From the NCBI RefSeq assembly GCF_002282895.1, contig NZ_NRRB01000001.1, forward strand, positions 763,418-827,417: a stretch of 64,000 bases of DNA, written 5' to 3'. The notes under the pieces were generated by a model that worked only from the letters and a program-made list of their open reading frames with translations, had not been told where the DNA came from and made no database searches. The stretch comes from Paraferrimonas haliotis (GTDB taxonomy: Bacteria > Pseudomonadota > Gammaproteobacteria > Enterobacterales > Shewanellaceae). Within the stretch, counting starts at the first letter, position 1. Each line of letters begins with the position of its first letter. Shown piece by piece: positions 38,471 through 46,212 of this stretch. Position numbers and translations under genes: made by a program.

Positions 38471-39121
38471 ATGGCATTGCAATACAAAATTATTCCAGTA
38501 ACCCCTTTTCAGCAAAATTGTTCATTGATCTGGTGTGATGTAACCAATCAAGCCGCATTAGTCGATCCGGGTGGTGACCCTCAACGCATCGAAGAAGCGC
38601 TTAGTCAAACAGGGGTGCAACTGGCCGCCATTTGGTTAACTCACGGTCATTTAGACCATGTTGGAGCCTCGAGCGCGATAGCAACTCAATATAAGGTTGA
38701 TATCATTGGGCCTGGCAAACAAGACCAATTTTGGTTGGATGGCTTGGCTCAGCAAAGCCAAATGTTTGGTTTTGACACCATAGAGTCGTTCACTCCTACG
38801 CGCTACTTAGCGCATGGTGACACTTTATCGTTAGGACAATTGACGTTTAAAGTGGTGCATGTACCGGGCCACACCCCTGGTCACATGGCGATATTCAATC
38901 AACAAGCCAATATAGCGTGGGTAGGCGATGTACTGTTTTGTGGCTCTATTGGGCGCACCGATTTTCCTCAGTCAGACCATCAAGCTTTGATTCACTCGAT
39001 TCGACATCAGTTGTGGCCCCTTGGCGATGACGTTACCTTTGTACCCGGGCATGGTCCTAATGGTACGTTTGCCAATGAACGGAAAAATAACCCGTTTGTG
39101 GCAGATCAACTATTTTCCTAA
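38471..39121 (+). CDS. ycbL: Metallo-beta-lactamase-fold hydrolase YcbL (glyoxalase II-like)
   Basis: 216 residues from ATG 38471 (MALQYKIIPVTPFQQNC), chosen because YcbL homologues start there; upstream in-frame sequence overlaps the rpoS terminator. The metal ligands of the MBL fold are present: THGHLDHVG, VPGHTPGHMA, GDVLFCGSIGR and PGHGP. In enterobacteria YcbL is a type II glyoxalase-like thioester hydrolase of uncertain physiological role. It stands alone, with its own terminator. Confidence 0.9.
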   Translation: MALQYKIIPVTPFQQNCSLIWCDVTNQAALVDPGGDPQRIEEALSQTGVQLAAIWLTHGHLDHVGASSAIATQYKVDIIGPGKQDQFWLDGLAQQSQMFGFDTIESFTPTRYLAHGDTLSLGQLTFKVVHVPGHTPGHMAIFNQQANIAWVGDVLFCGSIGRTDFPQSDHQALIHSIRHQLWPLGDDVTFVPGHGPNGTFANERKNNPFVADQLFS

Positions 39122-39156
39122 GTTAAGCCAGTACTTCTCTTCACTAATCTTCAGCC

Positions 39157-39178
39157 AAGCCGCCTCTTAGCGGCTTTT
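39157..39178 (+). terminator. Intrinsic terminator of the ycbL-like gene
   Basis: Stem AAGCCGC (39157-39163) and GCGGCTT (39170-39176), loop CTCTTA, short T-run to 39178. Confidence 0.75.
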
Positions 39179-39197
39179 ACGCGTCCTCCCGCCATCT

Positions 39198-39219
39198 AAA
39201 CGTGATCGGGGTCACGTTT
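39198..39219. promoter_or_regulatory. CRP-like inverted repeat upstream of the porin gene
   Basis: AAACGTGA-TCGGGG-TCACGTTT is a perfect 8-bp palindrome with six-base spacing. It contains CGTGA-N6-TCACG, close to the CRP consensus TGTGA-N6-TCACA. It lies about 185 bases before the porin start. Confidence 0.5.
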
Positions 39220-39295
39220 CAGGCTTTGGTTGAAGCGTCTTTTGTGACGCAATCGTGACAAGTGTGTAACCCTATGTAGGTATTTGGGGTTTGAC

Positions 39296-39309
39296 GTGAT
39301 CTAAATCAA
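39296..39309. promoter_or_regulatory. FNR-type site upstream of the porin gene
   Basis: GTGATCTAAATCAA matches TTGAT-N4-ATCAA at nine of ten positions. If it acts as a class II site, the start would be near 39344, and TAGGAT at 39332-39337 fits a -10. This suggests anaerobic or redox control by FNR/EtrA. Confidence 0.6.
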
Positions 39310-39402
39310 AATTTTTTGTAAATGATTTTCATAGGATTGCTGTCAACATGTTGCAAATAAGCAACCCAATATAATAATCACATAGCCTGATAGGATAATG
39401 AC

Positions 39403-40614
39403 ATGCTAAAACAATCTTCAATTAGCTTAACCATCGCGGCCGCGTTAGTTGGTTTTTCAGCGCCAACCCTGGCGGAAGCAACAAGCGTTACTGAAGCTTT
39501 GACCCAAGGCTCGGTAAAAGGCGATGTACGTCTGCGCTTTGAAGGAGTTTCTCAAGACAATGACCTTAAAGATGCACAAGCTCTAACGATTCGTACTCGA
39601 CTGGGTTACACCACCGCTGACTTTAGCGGATTTAGTGCAATGGTTGAATTTGAAGATTCTCGCCCAGCCTTCGGTGTCAACAATTACAACGACACCATTA
39701 ATGGTGATACGCACTATTCTGTGATTGCCGATCCTAAGGTTACTGAAGTCGACCAAGCGTTTGTTCAGTACAAAAATGACATGCTTCTTGGCCGCGTAGG
39801 TCGTCAAGTGCTGGCCATCGACAATCAACGGTTTATTGGTCATGTGGGCTGGCGTCAAGATCGTCAAACCTTTGATGCAGCAAACCTAGTGGTGACGCCC
39901 ATTAAAGATCTAAGCCTACAGTACGCCTACATTACTAAACGCAATCGTATTTTTGCTGACGTGAAAGATGTGGATTCTAAAGACCACGTATTGAACGCGT
40001 CGTACAATACGCCGTTTGGTAAAGTGAGCGGTTACGGTTACTTGCTGGAAGAAGACAAAGCCATGAAGAATGGCCTCGACACCTACGGTGTTCGCTTCGC
40101 CGGTGCTCAAGACTTGGATGCATTCAAGCTAGGATACCAAGCAGAGTATGCTCAACAGAAGTCGACCATGGACACCATGAGCTACGATGCAAACTACTAC
40201 TTCCTTGAGGCAAAAGCGGGCTTTAAGCCGGTTTCGGTAGCGCTTGGCTACGAAGTATTGGGTTCGGACGACGGCAACTACGGCTTCTCGACGCCGCTGG
40301 CCACCTTGCATAAATTTAACGGTTGGTCAGATCAATTCTTAGGTACGCCTAAGCAAGGTCTTAAAGATCTGTATGCCACGGTTTCAGGCCAGTTTATGAA
40401 AGTGAATTGGTTGGTAACCTACCACGATTTCAGTGCCGACAAAGAAACCATGGATGTTAAAGATCTTGGTAAAGAGATTAACGCCTCACTAACCACTAAG
40501 TTTACTGATAACCTTAGCGGCGGTATCAAATATGCGGCCTACATGGCCGGTGATAAAGGCGCTGGTAAAGTTGATACTGATAAAGTTTGGGTTTGGGCAG
40601 GGCTAACCTTCTAA
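39403..40614 (+). CDS. Porin-like outer-membrane beta-barrel protein
   Basis: 403 residues: a signal peptide ending near residue 24 (PTLA-EA), then alternating beta-strand sequence ending in WVWAGLTF, the C-terminal Phe signature of outer-membrane proteins. The opening (SVKGDVRLRFEGVSQDN, TIRTRLGY, FEDSRPAFG) resembles the alginate-export/OprD-like porins common in Shewanella-type bacteria. The substrate is unknown. It has its own FNR-type and CRP-like sites upstream and a strong terminator, so it is a separate unit, probably regulated by oxygen and carbon status. Confidence 0.8.
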   Translation: MLKQSSISLTIAAALVGFSAPTLAEATSVTEALTQGSVKGDVRLRFEGVSQDNDLKDAQALTIRTRLGYTTADFSGFSAMVEFEDSRPAFGVNNYNDTINGDTHYSVIADPKVTEVDQAFVQYKNDMLLGRVGRQVLAIDNQRFIGHVGWRQDRQTFDAANLVVTPIKDLSLQYAYITKRNRIFADVKDVDSKDHVLNASYNTPFGKVSGYGYLLEEDKAMKNGLDTYGVRFAGAQDLDAFKLGYQAEYAQQKSTMDTMSYDANYYFLEAKAGFKPVSVALGYEVLGSDDGNYGFSTPLATLHKFNGWSDQFLGTPKQGLKDLYATVSGQFMKVNWLVTYHDFSADKETMDVKDLGKEINASLTTKFTDNLSGGIKYAAYMAGDKGAGKVDTDKVWVWAGLTF

Positions 40615-40632
40615 AAGCACTTTACTGATACC

Positions 40633-40660
40633 AAAAGCCACTCGTTTGAGTGGCTTTTTT
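40633..40660 (+). terminator. Intrinsic terminator of the porin gene
   Basis: Eleven-bp stem AAAAGCCACTC (40633-40643) and GAGTGGCTTTT (40648-40658), loop GTTT, T-run to 40660; symmetrical, so it could work on both strands. Confidence 0.9.
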
Positions 40661-40770
40661 GTTTTTTAGCGTTAACAAGTCTGTAAATTTTTAACAAAAC
40701 TAGTTAACGGGAACACTTCATTCCCCCTCTAAACAGGCTTAAAAATGAGAGTTTTGTCACAATATTGTCG

Positions 40771-40790
40771 GCAACCGTCGCGGCGGTTGC
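40771..40790. promoter_or_regulatory. Perfect palindrome upstream of the hydrogenase locus
   Basis: GCAACCG-TCGCGG-CGGTTGC has 7-bp arms and no following T-run, so it is more like an operator than a terminator. It lies 17 bases before the FNR-type site of the hypE promoter. The binding protein is unknown. Confidence 0.4.
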
Positions 40791-40806
40791 TATACACGTA
40801 ACAGCG

Positions 40807-40820
40807 ATGATTTAGATCAA
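40807..40820. promoter_or_regulatory. FNR-type site upstream of hypE
   Basis: ATGATTTAGATCAA matches TTGAT-N4-ATCAA at nine of ten positions. Its centre (40813.5) would put the start of a class II promoter near 40855, and CATAGT at 40843-40848 fits the -10. Anaerobic activation of the hydrogenase locus is therefore likely. Confidence 0.6.
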
Positions 40821-40897
40821 CTTTTGAGGTGGTGAGGTGTGACATAGTCACTGTAGATTTCGGTAGTAAGACGTAACACAAAATAAAAAGTGACCCT

Positions 40898-41920
40898 ATG
40901 ACAGGCACGAAAATAACCTTAGCTCATGGCAGTGGTGGCCTCGCTATGCAACAGCTGATTAAAGACTTATTTGTTAAGTACTTTAATAATCCGCACCTTA
41001 GCTTGATGGAAGATCAGGCACAGCTTTCTTTAGCTTCTTTTTCCAACAGCACCGACAAACTGGCATTTGCCACCGACTCCTTCGTGATTGACCCCATCAC
41101 CTTTAATGGTGGAGACATAGGTAAACTCGCTGTATGCGGAACCGTTAACGATCTAGCGGTGGGCGGTGCCATACCCAAATATCTTAGCGCTGGCTTCATT
41201 ATTGAAGAAGGCTTAGATTTGGCGACTCTAGAGCTCATTGTGAAATCCATGGCGCAACAAGCTGAACGAGCGGGCGTCAGTATTGTTACCGGCGATACCA
41301 AAGTGGTGCATAAGGGGGCTTGTGACAAGCTGTTTATTAATACCAGTGGTATTGGCGTAATTCCAGAAAATCGCTGTTTGGGGGTGTCCCAAGTGCAAGC
41401 GGGGGATAAAGTCCTTGTTAATGGGACCTTAGGGGATCATGCCACCGCCATATTGCAAGCCCGCGGAGAGCTCGCTTTATCGGGCGATATTAGCAGCGAT
41501 TGCGCCGCGCTCAATGAACTTACAGAGCTCATGCAAGTTGCTGGCAAGGTGCACGCAATGCGTGATGCAACACGCGGTGGTGTAGCTGCGGTTTGTAATG
41601 AGATCAGCGAATCCAGCCAACTGTCTATCTGTTTAAAAGAAACCCAACTGCCCATTCATCAAGAAGTTCGAGCGGTATCGGAAATGCTTGGACTTGACCC
41701 CTTACTTATGGCGAATGAAGGCAAATTAGTGGCTTTCGTTGCCGCTGAAAATGCCGACGCTGTGTTGGCCGCCATGCAATCACACCCATTAGGCAAACAA
41801 GCTGCATGTATCGGCGAGGTGAGTGACGCAACGACTCCTCAAGTTGTAGTGGAAGGGCTTTATGGCACTCATCGTCAGTTACAAATGCCGGTGGGCGAAC
41901 AATTACCTCGAATTTGTTAA
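40898..41920 (+). CDS. hypE: Hydrogenase maturation factor HypE
   Basis: Dehydrates the carbamoyl thioester on its C-terminal Cys to the thiocyanate that becomes the CN ligands of the [NiFe] site. 340 residues with the PurM/AIR-synthase fold (TLAHGSGGLAMQ, LAFATDSFVIDP, GTVNDLAVGGA, TGDTKVV) and the required C-terminal PRIC. It is the first gene of the hydrogenase locus here, away from hypD at the far end. Confidence 0.96.
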   Translation: MTGTKITLAHGSGGLAMQQLIKDLFVKYFNNPHLSLMEDQAQLSLASFSNSTDKLAFATDSFVIDPITFNGGDIGKLAVCGTVNDLAVGGAIPKYLSAGFIIEEGLDLATLELIVKSMAQQAERAGVSIVTGDTKVVHKGACDKLFINTSGIGVIPENRCLGVSQVQAGDKVLVNGTLGDHATAILQARGELALSGDISSDCAALNELTELMQVAGKVHAMRDATRGGVAAVCNEISESSQLSICLKETQLPIHQEVRAVSEMLGLDPLLMANEGKLVAFVAAENADAVLAAMQSHPLGKQAACIGEVSDATTPQVVVEGLYGTHRQLQMPVGEQLPRIC

Positions 41921-41939
41921 TTCAATTATGGAGCACACA

Positions 41940-42104
41940 ATGAAAAAACTTTTAACACTAGTCGCCATAACAACTCCAGGCATTGCCATGGCTCACGAAG
42001 GTCACGGCGCATTTGGCCACTATCACTTCCACGCCAGCGATTTTCTTATCATGGCGGCGGTGGGTTTGGCGATAGGGCTCGGTTGGAAATTACTTAAAAA
42101 ATAG
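41940..42104 (+). CDS. Small His-rich exported membrane peptide of the hydrogenase locus
   Basis: 54 residues from ATG 41940, with GGAG eight bases upstream. A signal peptide ends at about residue 18 (AMA). A short His-rich part HEGHGAFGHYHFH follows, with five His in 13 residues, then one hydrophobic helix and a basic end KLLKK. The topology suggests a periplasmic metal-binding face anchored in the inner membrane. It lies between hypE and the small subunit, with no family I can name. A role in nickel handling or hydrogenase assembly is an inference from position and composition. Confidence 0.7.
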   Translation: MKKLLTLVAITTPGIAMAHEGHGAFGHYHFHASDFLIMAAVGLAIGLGWKLLKK

Positions 42105-42139
42105 AAATAAGACTTAGGTCCAGTTAAGGAGAACGTCTC

Positions 42140-43285
42140 GTGTCTAAACATCAAGCACTAATGAAACGCTGCGAGCAGCGATTGGAGGAGCTTTCTAAGC
42201 AAACTGCAATCAAAAGCACTTCGCTAGAAAAGCGCTTAGAAGATAGCGGCATTAGCCGCCGTGAGTTTATGCAATGGAGTGCAGTTACAGCGACCGCATT
42301 ATCACTGCCACTGCAATTTGCACCCATGGTAGCGCAAGCGGCCGAACTCGCCGATAGAGTGCCACTCATTTGGTTGCATATGGCTGAATGTACCGGCTGT
42401 TCGGAATCTCTTATTCGTACCGATACACCAAACATCGATACCCTATTATTCGACCACATTTCGTTGGAATACCACGAGACCTTGATGGCGGCAGCGGGTT
42501 GGCAAGCGGAAGAGAATCTAGAACACGCTATGGAAGCCTATAAAGGCCAATATTTGTTAGCGGTTGAAGGAGCGATTCCTACTGCCAACGGTGGACACTT
42601 CTTAACGGTTGGCTGTAAAGGCCATACCGGTGTTGAAATTATCGAAGAAACCGCCGCCAATGCAGCTGCCATTGTAGCTGTCGGCACGTGCGCTGCATTT
42701 GGCGGAGTACAAGCTGCTGCGCCAAACCCAACCGGTGCTAAGGGTATTAATAAAGTTATTAATCAGCCGGTGGTTAACTTAGGTGGTTGCCCGCCAAGTG
42801 AGAAGAACATTGTGGGTACCATTATGTACTTCATCATGTTTGGCCATTTGCCACCCCTTGATATGTACGACCGACCCAAATGGGCTTACGGTGCGCGAGT
42901 TCACGACAATTGTGAACGCCGCGGCCGTTTTGATGCGGGTGAGTTTGTGGAAACCTTTGGCGATCACGGCGCTAAAGAAGGTTACTGCTTATATAAAGTG
43001 GGTTGTAAAGGCCCGTATGCATACAACAACTGTCCTACCGAGCGTTTTAATCACCACACCAGTTGGCCCGTATTAGCCGGCCATGGCTGTATTGGCTGCT
43101 CAGAGCCGGATTTCTGGGACACCATGGCGGATTTCGAAAAGCCATTGGGCCGCCGCGAATTACACAGCTTAGATAAGACCGCTGACTACATAGGTGGCGC
43201 GTTATTAGGTGCAACAGCCGTCGGTATTACAGCACACGCAGTTGCAGGTATTTTTGCCAAAAACATTGAGGAAGTTGAAGAATGA
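42140..43285 (+). CDS. hyaA: [NiFe]-hydrogenase small subunit, Tat-exported, membrane-anchored
   Basis: Carries the electron-transfer Fe-S clusters of a periplasmic uptake hydrogenase. 381 residues from GTG 42140 behind AAGGAGA. The twin-arginine motif SRREFMQW is at about 39-46, behind an unusually long 38-residue n-region. Cluster motifs: AECTGCSES, VGTCAAFGG and GGCPPSE for the proximal site, and CIGCSEPDFW for the distal parts. The extra cysteines of O2-tolerant enzymes are absent (Gly where they have Cys in ECTGC, and GGV in the second motif). A C-terminal helix (about 350-372) anchors the subunit. It overlaps the large subunit by four bases. Confidence 0.95.
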   Translation: MSKHQALMKRCEQRLEELSKQTAIKSTSLEKRLEDSGISRREFMQWSAVTATALSLPLQFAPMVAQAAELADRVPLIWLHMAECTGCSESLIRTDTPNIDTLLFDHISLEYHETLMAAAGWQAEENLEHAMEAYKGQYLLAVEGAIPTANGGHFLTVGCKGHTGVEIIEETAANAAAIVAVGTCAAFGGVQAAAPNPTGAKGINKVINQPVVNLGGCPPSEKNIVGTIMYFIMFGHLPPLDMYDRPKWAYGARVHDNCERRGRFDAGEFVETFGDHGAKEGYCLYKVGCKGPYAYNNCPTERFNHHTSWPVLAGHGCIGCSEPDFWDTMADFEKPLGRRELHSLDKTADYIGGALLGATAVGITAHAVAGIFAKNIEEVEE

Positions 43286-44982
43286 GTAAACGTGTCGTAG
43301 TCGATCCCATTACTCGGATTGAAGGTCACCTGCGCATTGAAGTGGAAGTGGATGAGAATAATGTCATTACCAATGCTTGGTCTTCTTCAACGCTTTGGCG
43401 TGGTATCGAAGTCATTATGAAAGGGCGCAGTCCAATGGACGCGGGCCTTATCAATCAACGCATTTGTGGCGTGTGTACTTACTCTCATTATCGCTGCGCC
43501 ACCGAAGCGGTAGAGAACGCTCTGGGTGTGCAAATTCCTTTAAATGCCCAGTATCTGCGAAGCTTAATGCAAACCTCGCTGTACATGCACGATCACATTG
43601 TTCATTTCTATCACCTGCATGCGCTTGACTGGGTGGATGTGGTATCCGCACTGTCGGCTGATCCGGCTGCGGCTGCTCAGGTTGCCATGAAGTACAGCGA
43701 CAAGCCGATTGCCGCTGGTGAAGGTGAGCTTAGAGCCACACAAGAGCGTGTTCAAAAATTGGTAGACAGCGGTAAGCTTGGACCTTTTGCTAACGCTTAT
43801 TGGGGTGCTAAAACTTATCAGCTAAGCCCTGAGCAAAACTTGATTGCAGTATCTCACTACCTAAAAGCGTTGGAAATTCAGCGCGTTGCGGCGGAAATGT
43901 TAGCCATCTTCGGTGGTAAGCAGCCGCATCCGCAATCGCTTGTGGTGGGCGGTGTAACCTCAGTACGCGACATGCTCAGCCCGGCTCGTTTGCAAGAGTG
44001 GAAGCAAAAACACGCTCAAGTTAACGATTTTATTAACCGCGCTTATTTGCCTGACGTGTTAATGGCGGCTGAAGCCTATAAAGCAGAGCCATCGGTTTTA
44101 GCGGGCTTGGCTGTTAAAAACTTCCTCGCTACTGATGATTTCGTGATTGGCCGTAATCAGCACTTGTTCCGCGGTGGCGTGATTCGCAATGGCGATCTTG
44201 CGAACGTTGAGCCTGTAAACCCAGACTTGTTCAAAGAAGACGTTACCCATGCTTGGTATGAAGATGGCGATGCGCTGCACCCCTACGATGGTGAGACCAA
44301 GCCTAACTACACTGGCTTTACCGAGCGCGATACCGTTTATGGCGAACTACCAACGGTTGACGGTGATGGCAAGTACAGCTGGGTGAAATCACCTCGTTAC
44401 GACGGTGAGCCTATGGAAGTAGGGCCGCTTGCCAGTTTGTTGGTGAACTACGCTCAAGGTAACCCAAAAGTTGTGGCGGCTATCGACAACTTGCTTGCCG
44501 CAACGGGCTTGCCGGTTGAAGCTTTATTTACCACCCTTGGACGTACCGCGGCTCGTTTAGTGCAAACCATGATTGTTGCCGAAGCCGGTCTAGAAACCTT
44601 TGATGCTTTGGTTAAAAACATTGTGGTGCATGACGACACCTTCGTTGAGCCGGTGCTCGATCCGAGCAAAGAGTATGTTGGTCACGCGATGATCGAAGCG
44701 CCTCGAGGCTTGTTAAGTCACTGGATCCGCATTAAGGACGGTAAAGTCGAAAACTACCAAGCCGTGGTGCCGACAACTTGGAACGCCGGTCCGGTGGATG
44801 CTAATGGTAAAAAAGGACCATACGAAGCAGCCTTGGTTGGGGTGAAATTAGAGGATCCGAAACAACCTCTGGAGATCATTCGAATTATTCACAGCTTCGA
44901 CCCATGTATGGCTTGTGCGGTTCACGTAATGGACTTCAAAGGCCAAGATTTGGGCGAGTTTGAAGTGAAAGCAGCCTGCTAA
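43282..44982 (+). CDS. hyaB: [NiFe]-hydrogenase large subunit
   Basis: Holds the NiFe(CN)2CO active site and co-exports with the small subunit. 566 residues with the two metal motifs intact: N-terminal RICGVCTYSH and C-terminal DPCMACAVH, followed by a 15-residue tail (VMDFKGQDLGEFEVK plus AAC) that the HyaD protease would remove after the His. ATG 43282 overlaps the small-subunit stop (ATGA), so the subunits are coupled. Confidence 0.97.
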   Translation: MSKRVVVDPITRIEGHLRIEVEVDENNVITNAWSSSTLWRGIEVIMKGRSPMDAGLINQRICGVCTYSHYRCATEAVENALGVQIPLNAQYLRSLMQTSLYMHDHIVHFYHLHALDWVDVVSALSADPAAAAQVAMKYSDKPIAAGEGELRATQERVQKLVDSGKLGPFANAYWGAKTYQLSPEQNLIAVSHYLKALEIQRVAAEMLAIFGGKQPHPQSLVVGGVTSVRDMLSPARLQEWKQKHAQVNDFINRAYLPDVLMAAEAYKAEPSVLAGLAVKNFLATDDFVIGRNQHLFRGGVIRNGDLANVEPVNPDLFKEDVTHAWYEDGDALHPYDGETKPNYTGFTERDTVYGELPTVDGDGKYSWVKSPRYDGEPMEVGPLASLLVNYAQGNPKVVAAIDNLLAATGLPVEALFTTLGRTAARLVQTMIVAEAGLETFDALVKNIVVHDDTFVEPVLDPSKEYVGHAMIEAPRGLLSHWIRIKDGKVENYQAVVPTTWNAGPVDANGKKGPYEAALVGVKLEDPKQPLEIIRIIHSFDPCMACAVHVMDFKGQDLGEFEVKAAC

Positions 44983-44991
44983 GGAGGAGCT

Positions 44992-45666
44992 ATGTCTAAT
45001 ACGAGTTCTTACTCAAGAGATTACGTATTTAGCACCGCCATTCGTGTTTTTCACTGGCTGCGGGCGTTGTCCATTGTCATGCTGGTGATCACCGGCTTTT
45101 ACATCTCTTGGCCATTTTTAGTGGCTTACGGTGGTACCGATAACTTGATGCAAGGGTGGGTGCGTTTTGCTCACCTTGTGTTCGGCTTTATTTTGGTAGC
45201 CATAACCCTAGCACGAGCCTATTTGTTCTTTTTCTCGAAGAGCGATATTGAGCGTCGATCCTTTAAAGACCTTATTAGTCCGCGAATGTGGATAAAAGTA
45301 TTAAAGGCCTACGCCTATATTTCGAAGAAAGAACAAACCGGGGTCTACAATCCTTTGCAGTTCGTCACCTATTTCATGTTGACCATGGTCATCATAGTTA
45401 TGTGTGTGACCGGATTAGCACTTCATGCCCATGTTTATCATGAAGGCATGGGTGGAATGCTGTATCCGTTTGCAGAATGGGTTGTTGTGGCCTTTGGTGG
45501 GTTAGCGCCGGTTAGAGAAGTGCACCACTTTTTAACATGGGTGTTTGTTATTTTTGTGGTGGTTCATGTGTACATGGCAATCTTCAGTGGCGTTCGTTTC
45601 CGCCACAATGCTGTTGATAGCATTGTTTCGGGTTACGACTACCACAAACTGAAAAAAGAAAAGTAA
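44992..45666 (+). CDS. hyaC: Ni/Fe-hydrogenase b-type cytochrome subunit
   Basis: Integral-membrane dihaem cytochrome that passes electrons from the small subunit to the quinone pool. 224 residues with four hydrophobic helices and histidines in the usual places (RVFHWLRAL, FAHLVFGFI, LALHAHVYHEG, VHHFLTWVF, VVHVYMAIF). It has AAGGAGGAG directly upstream and follows the large subunit by nine bases. Confidence 0.95.
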   Translation: MSNTSSYSRDYVFSTAIRVFHWLRALSIVMLVITGFYISWPFLVAYGGTDNLMQGWVRFAHLVFGFILVAITLARAYLFFFSKSDIERRSFKDLISPRMWIKVLKAYAYISKKEQTGVYNPLQFVTYFMLTMVIIVMCVTGLALHAHVYHEGMGGMLYPFAEWVVVAFGGLAPVREVHHFLTWVFVIFVVVHVYMAIFSGVRFRHNAVDSIVSGYDYHKLKKEK

Positions 45667-45672
45667 CGTTAG

Positions 45673-46209
45673 ATGAAAATTCTCATCCTGGGAATTGGCA
45701 ATGTACTGTACGCCGATGAAGGTATCGGCGTACATTTTGTCAATTATTTCCAGCAAAAATATAAGATTTCAGGCCAGCATCAAGTTGATATCGTCGATGG
45801 TGGCACACTCGCTCATGCTCTGATACCCATGATGTCGGAGTATGATCAAATTGTTGTAGTGGATACGGTTCACTCAACCGAGGCCCGCGTTGGGGCGGTG
45901 TACTTTTTTGACTTTGATAGAACCCCAGGTGATGTCGATTTTCAAGGCAGCGCCCATGAAGTCGAAATGCTGCATACCCTTAATATGATGGACATGGTTG
46001 GGGACAGACCCCAAACCTTTATTCTTGGCATTATTCCTCAGGTATTGGAATCGATGAGTTTTGAGTTAACCGATCCCATTCTTGAAGGTGTGCCCCTGAT
46101 GGAACAGGCATTGGTTAAGCACTTAACCGAGCACGGGTTGACCTGCAAGCAGCAAGCGTCGCCGGATATTTTAGAGATTGCCCAGCAATCTTGCTGTCAG
46201 GAGTCCTGA
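45673..46209 (+). CDS. hyaD: Hydrogenase maturation protease HyaD
   Basis: Nickel-sensing endopeptidase that cleaves the large-subunit tail after metal insertion. 178 residues: GIGNVLYADEGIG with the nickel-ligand Glu, VDGGTLAHAL with the Asp, and GSAHEVEMLHTL with the His, so all three metal ligands are present. The short Cys-containing C-terminal tail (QQSCCQES) is unusual. The next gene starts three bases after the stop. Confidence 0.94.
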   Translation: MKILILGIGNVLYADEGIGVHFVNYFQQKYKISGQHQVDIVDGGTLAHALIPMMSEYDQIVVVDTVHSTEARVGAVYFFDFDRTPGDVDFQGSAHEVEMLHTLNMMDMVGDRPQTFILGIIPQVLESMSFELTDPILEGVPLMEQALVKHLTEHGLTCKQQASPDILEIAQQSCCQES

Positions 46210-46212
46210 ACC

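Noticed and set aside
46000..46012. GGGGACAGACCCC palindrome in hyaD, resembling known intergenic repeats
   Set aside because: It lies in coding sequence (GDRPQ) with no second copy nearby and differs from the ACGTAC family.
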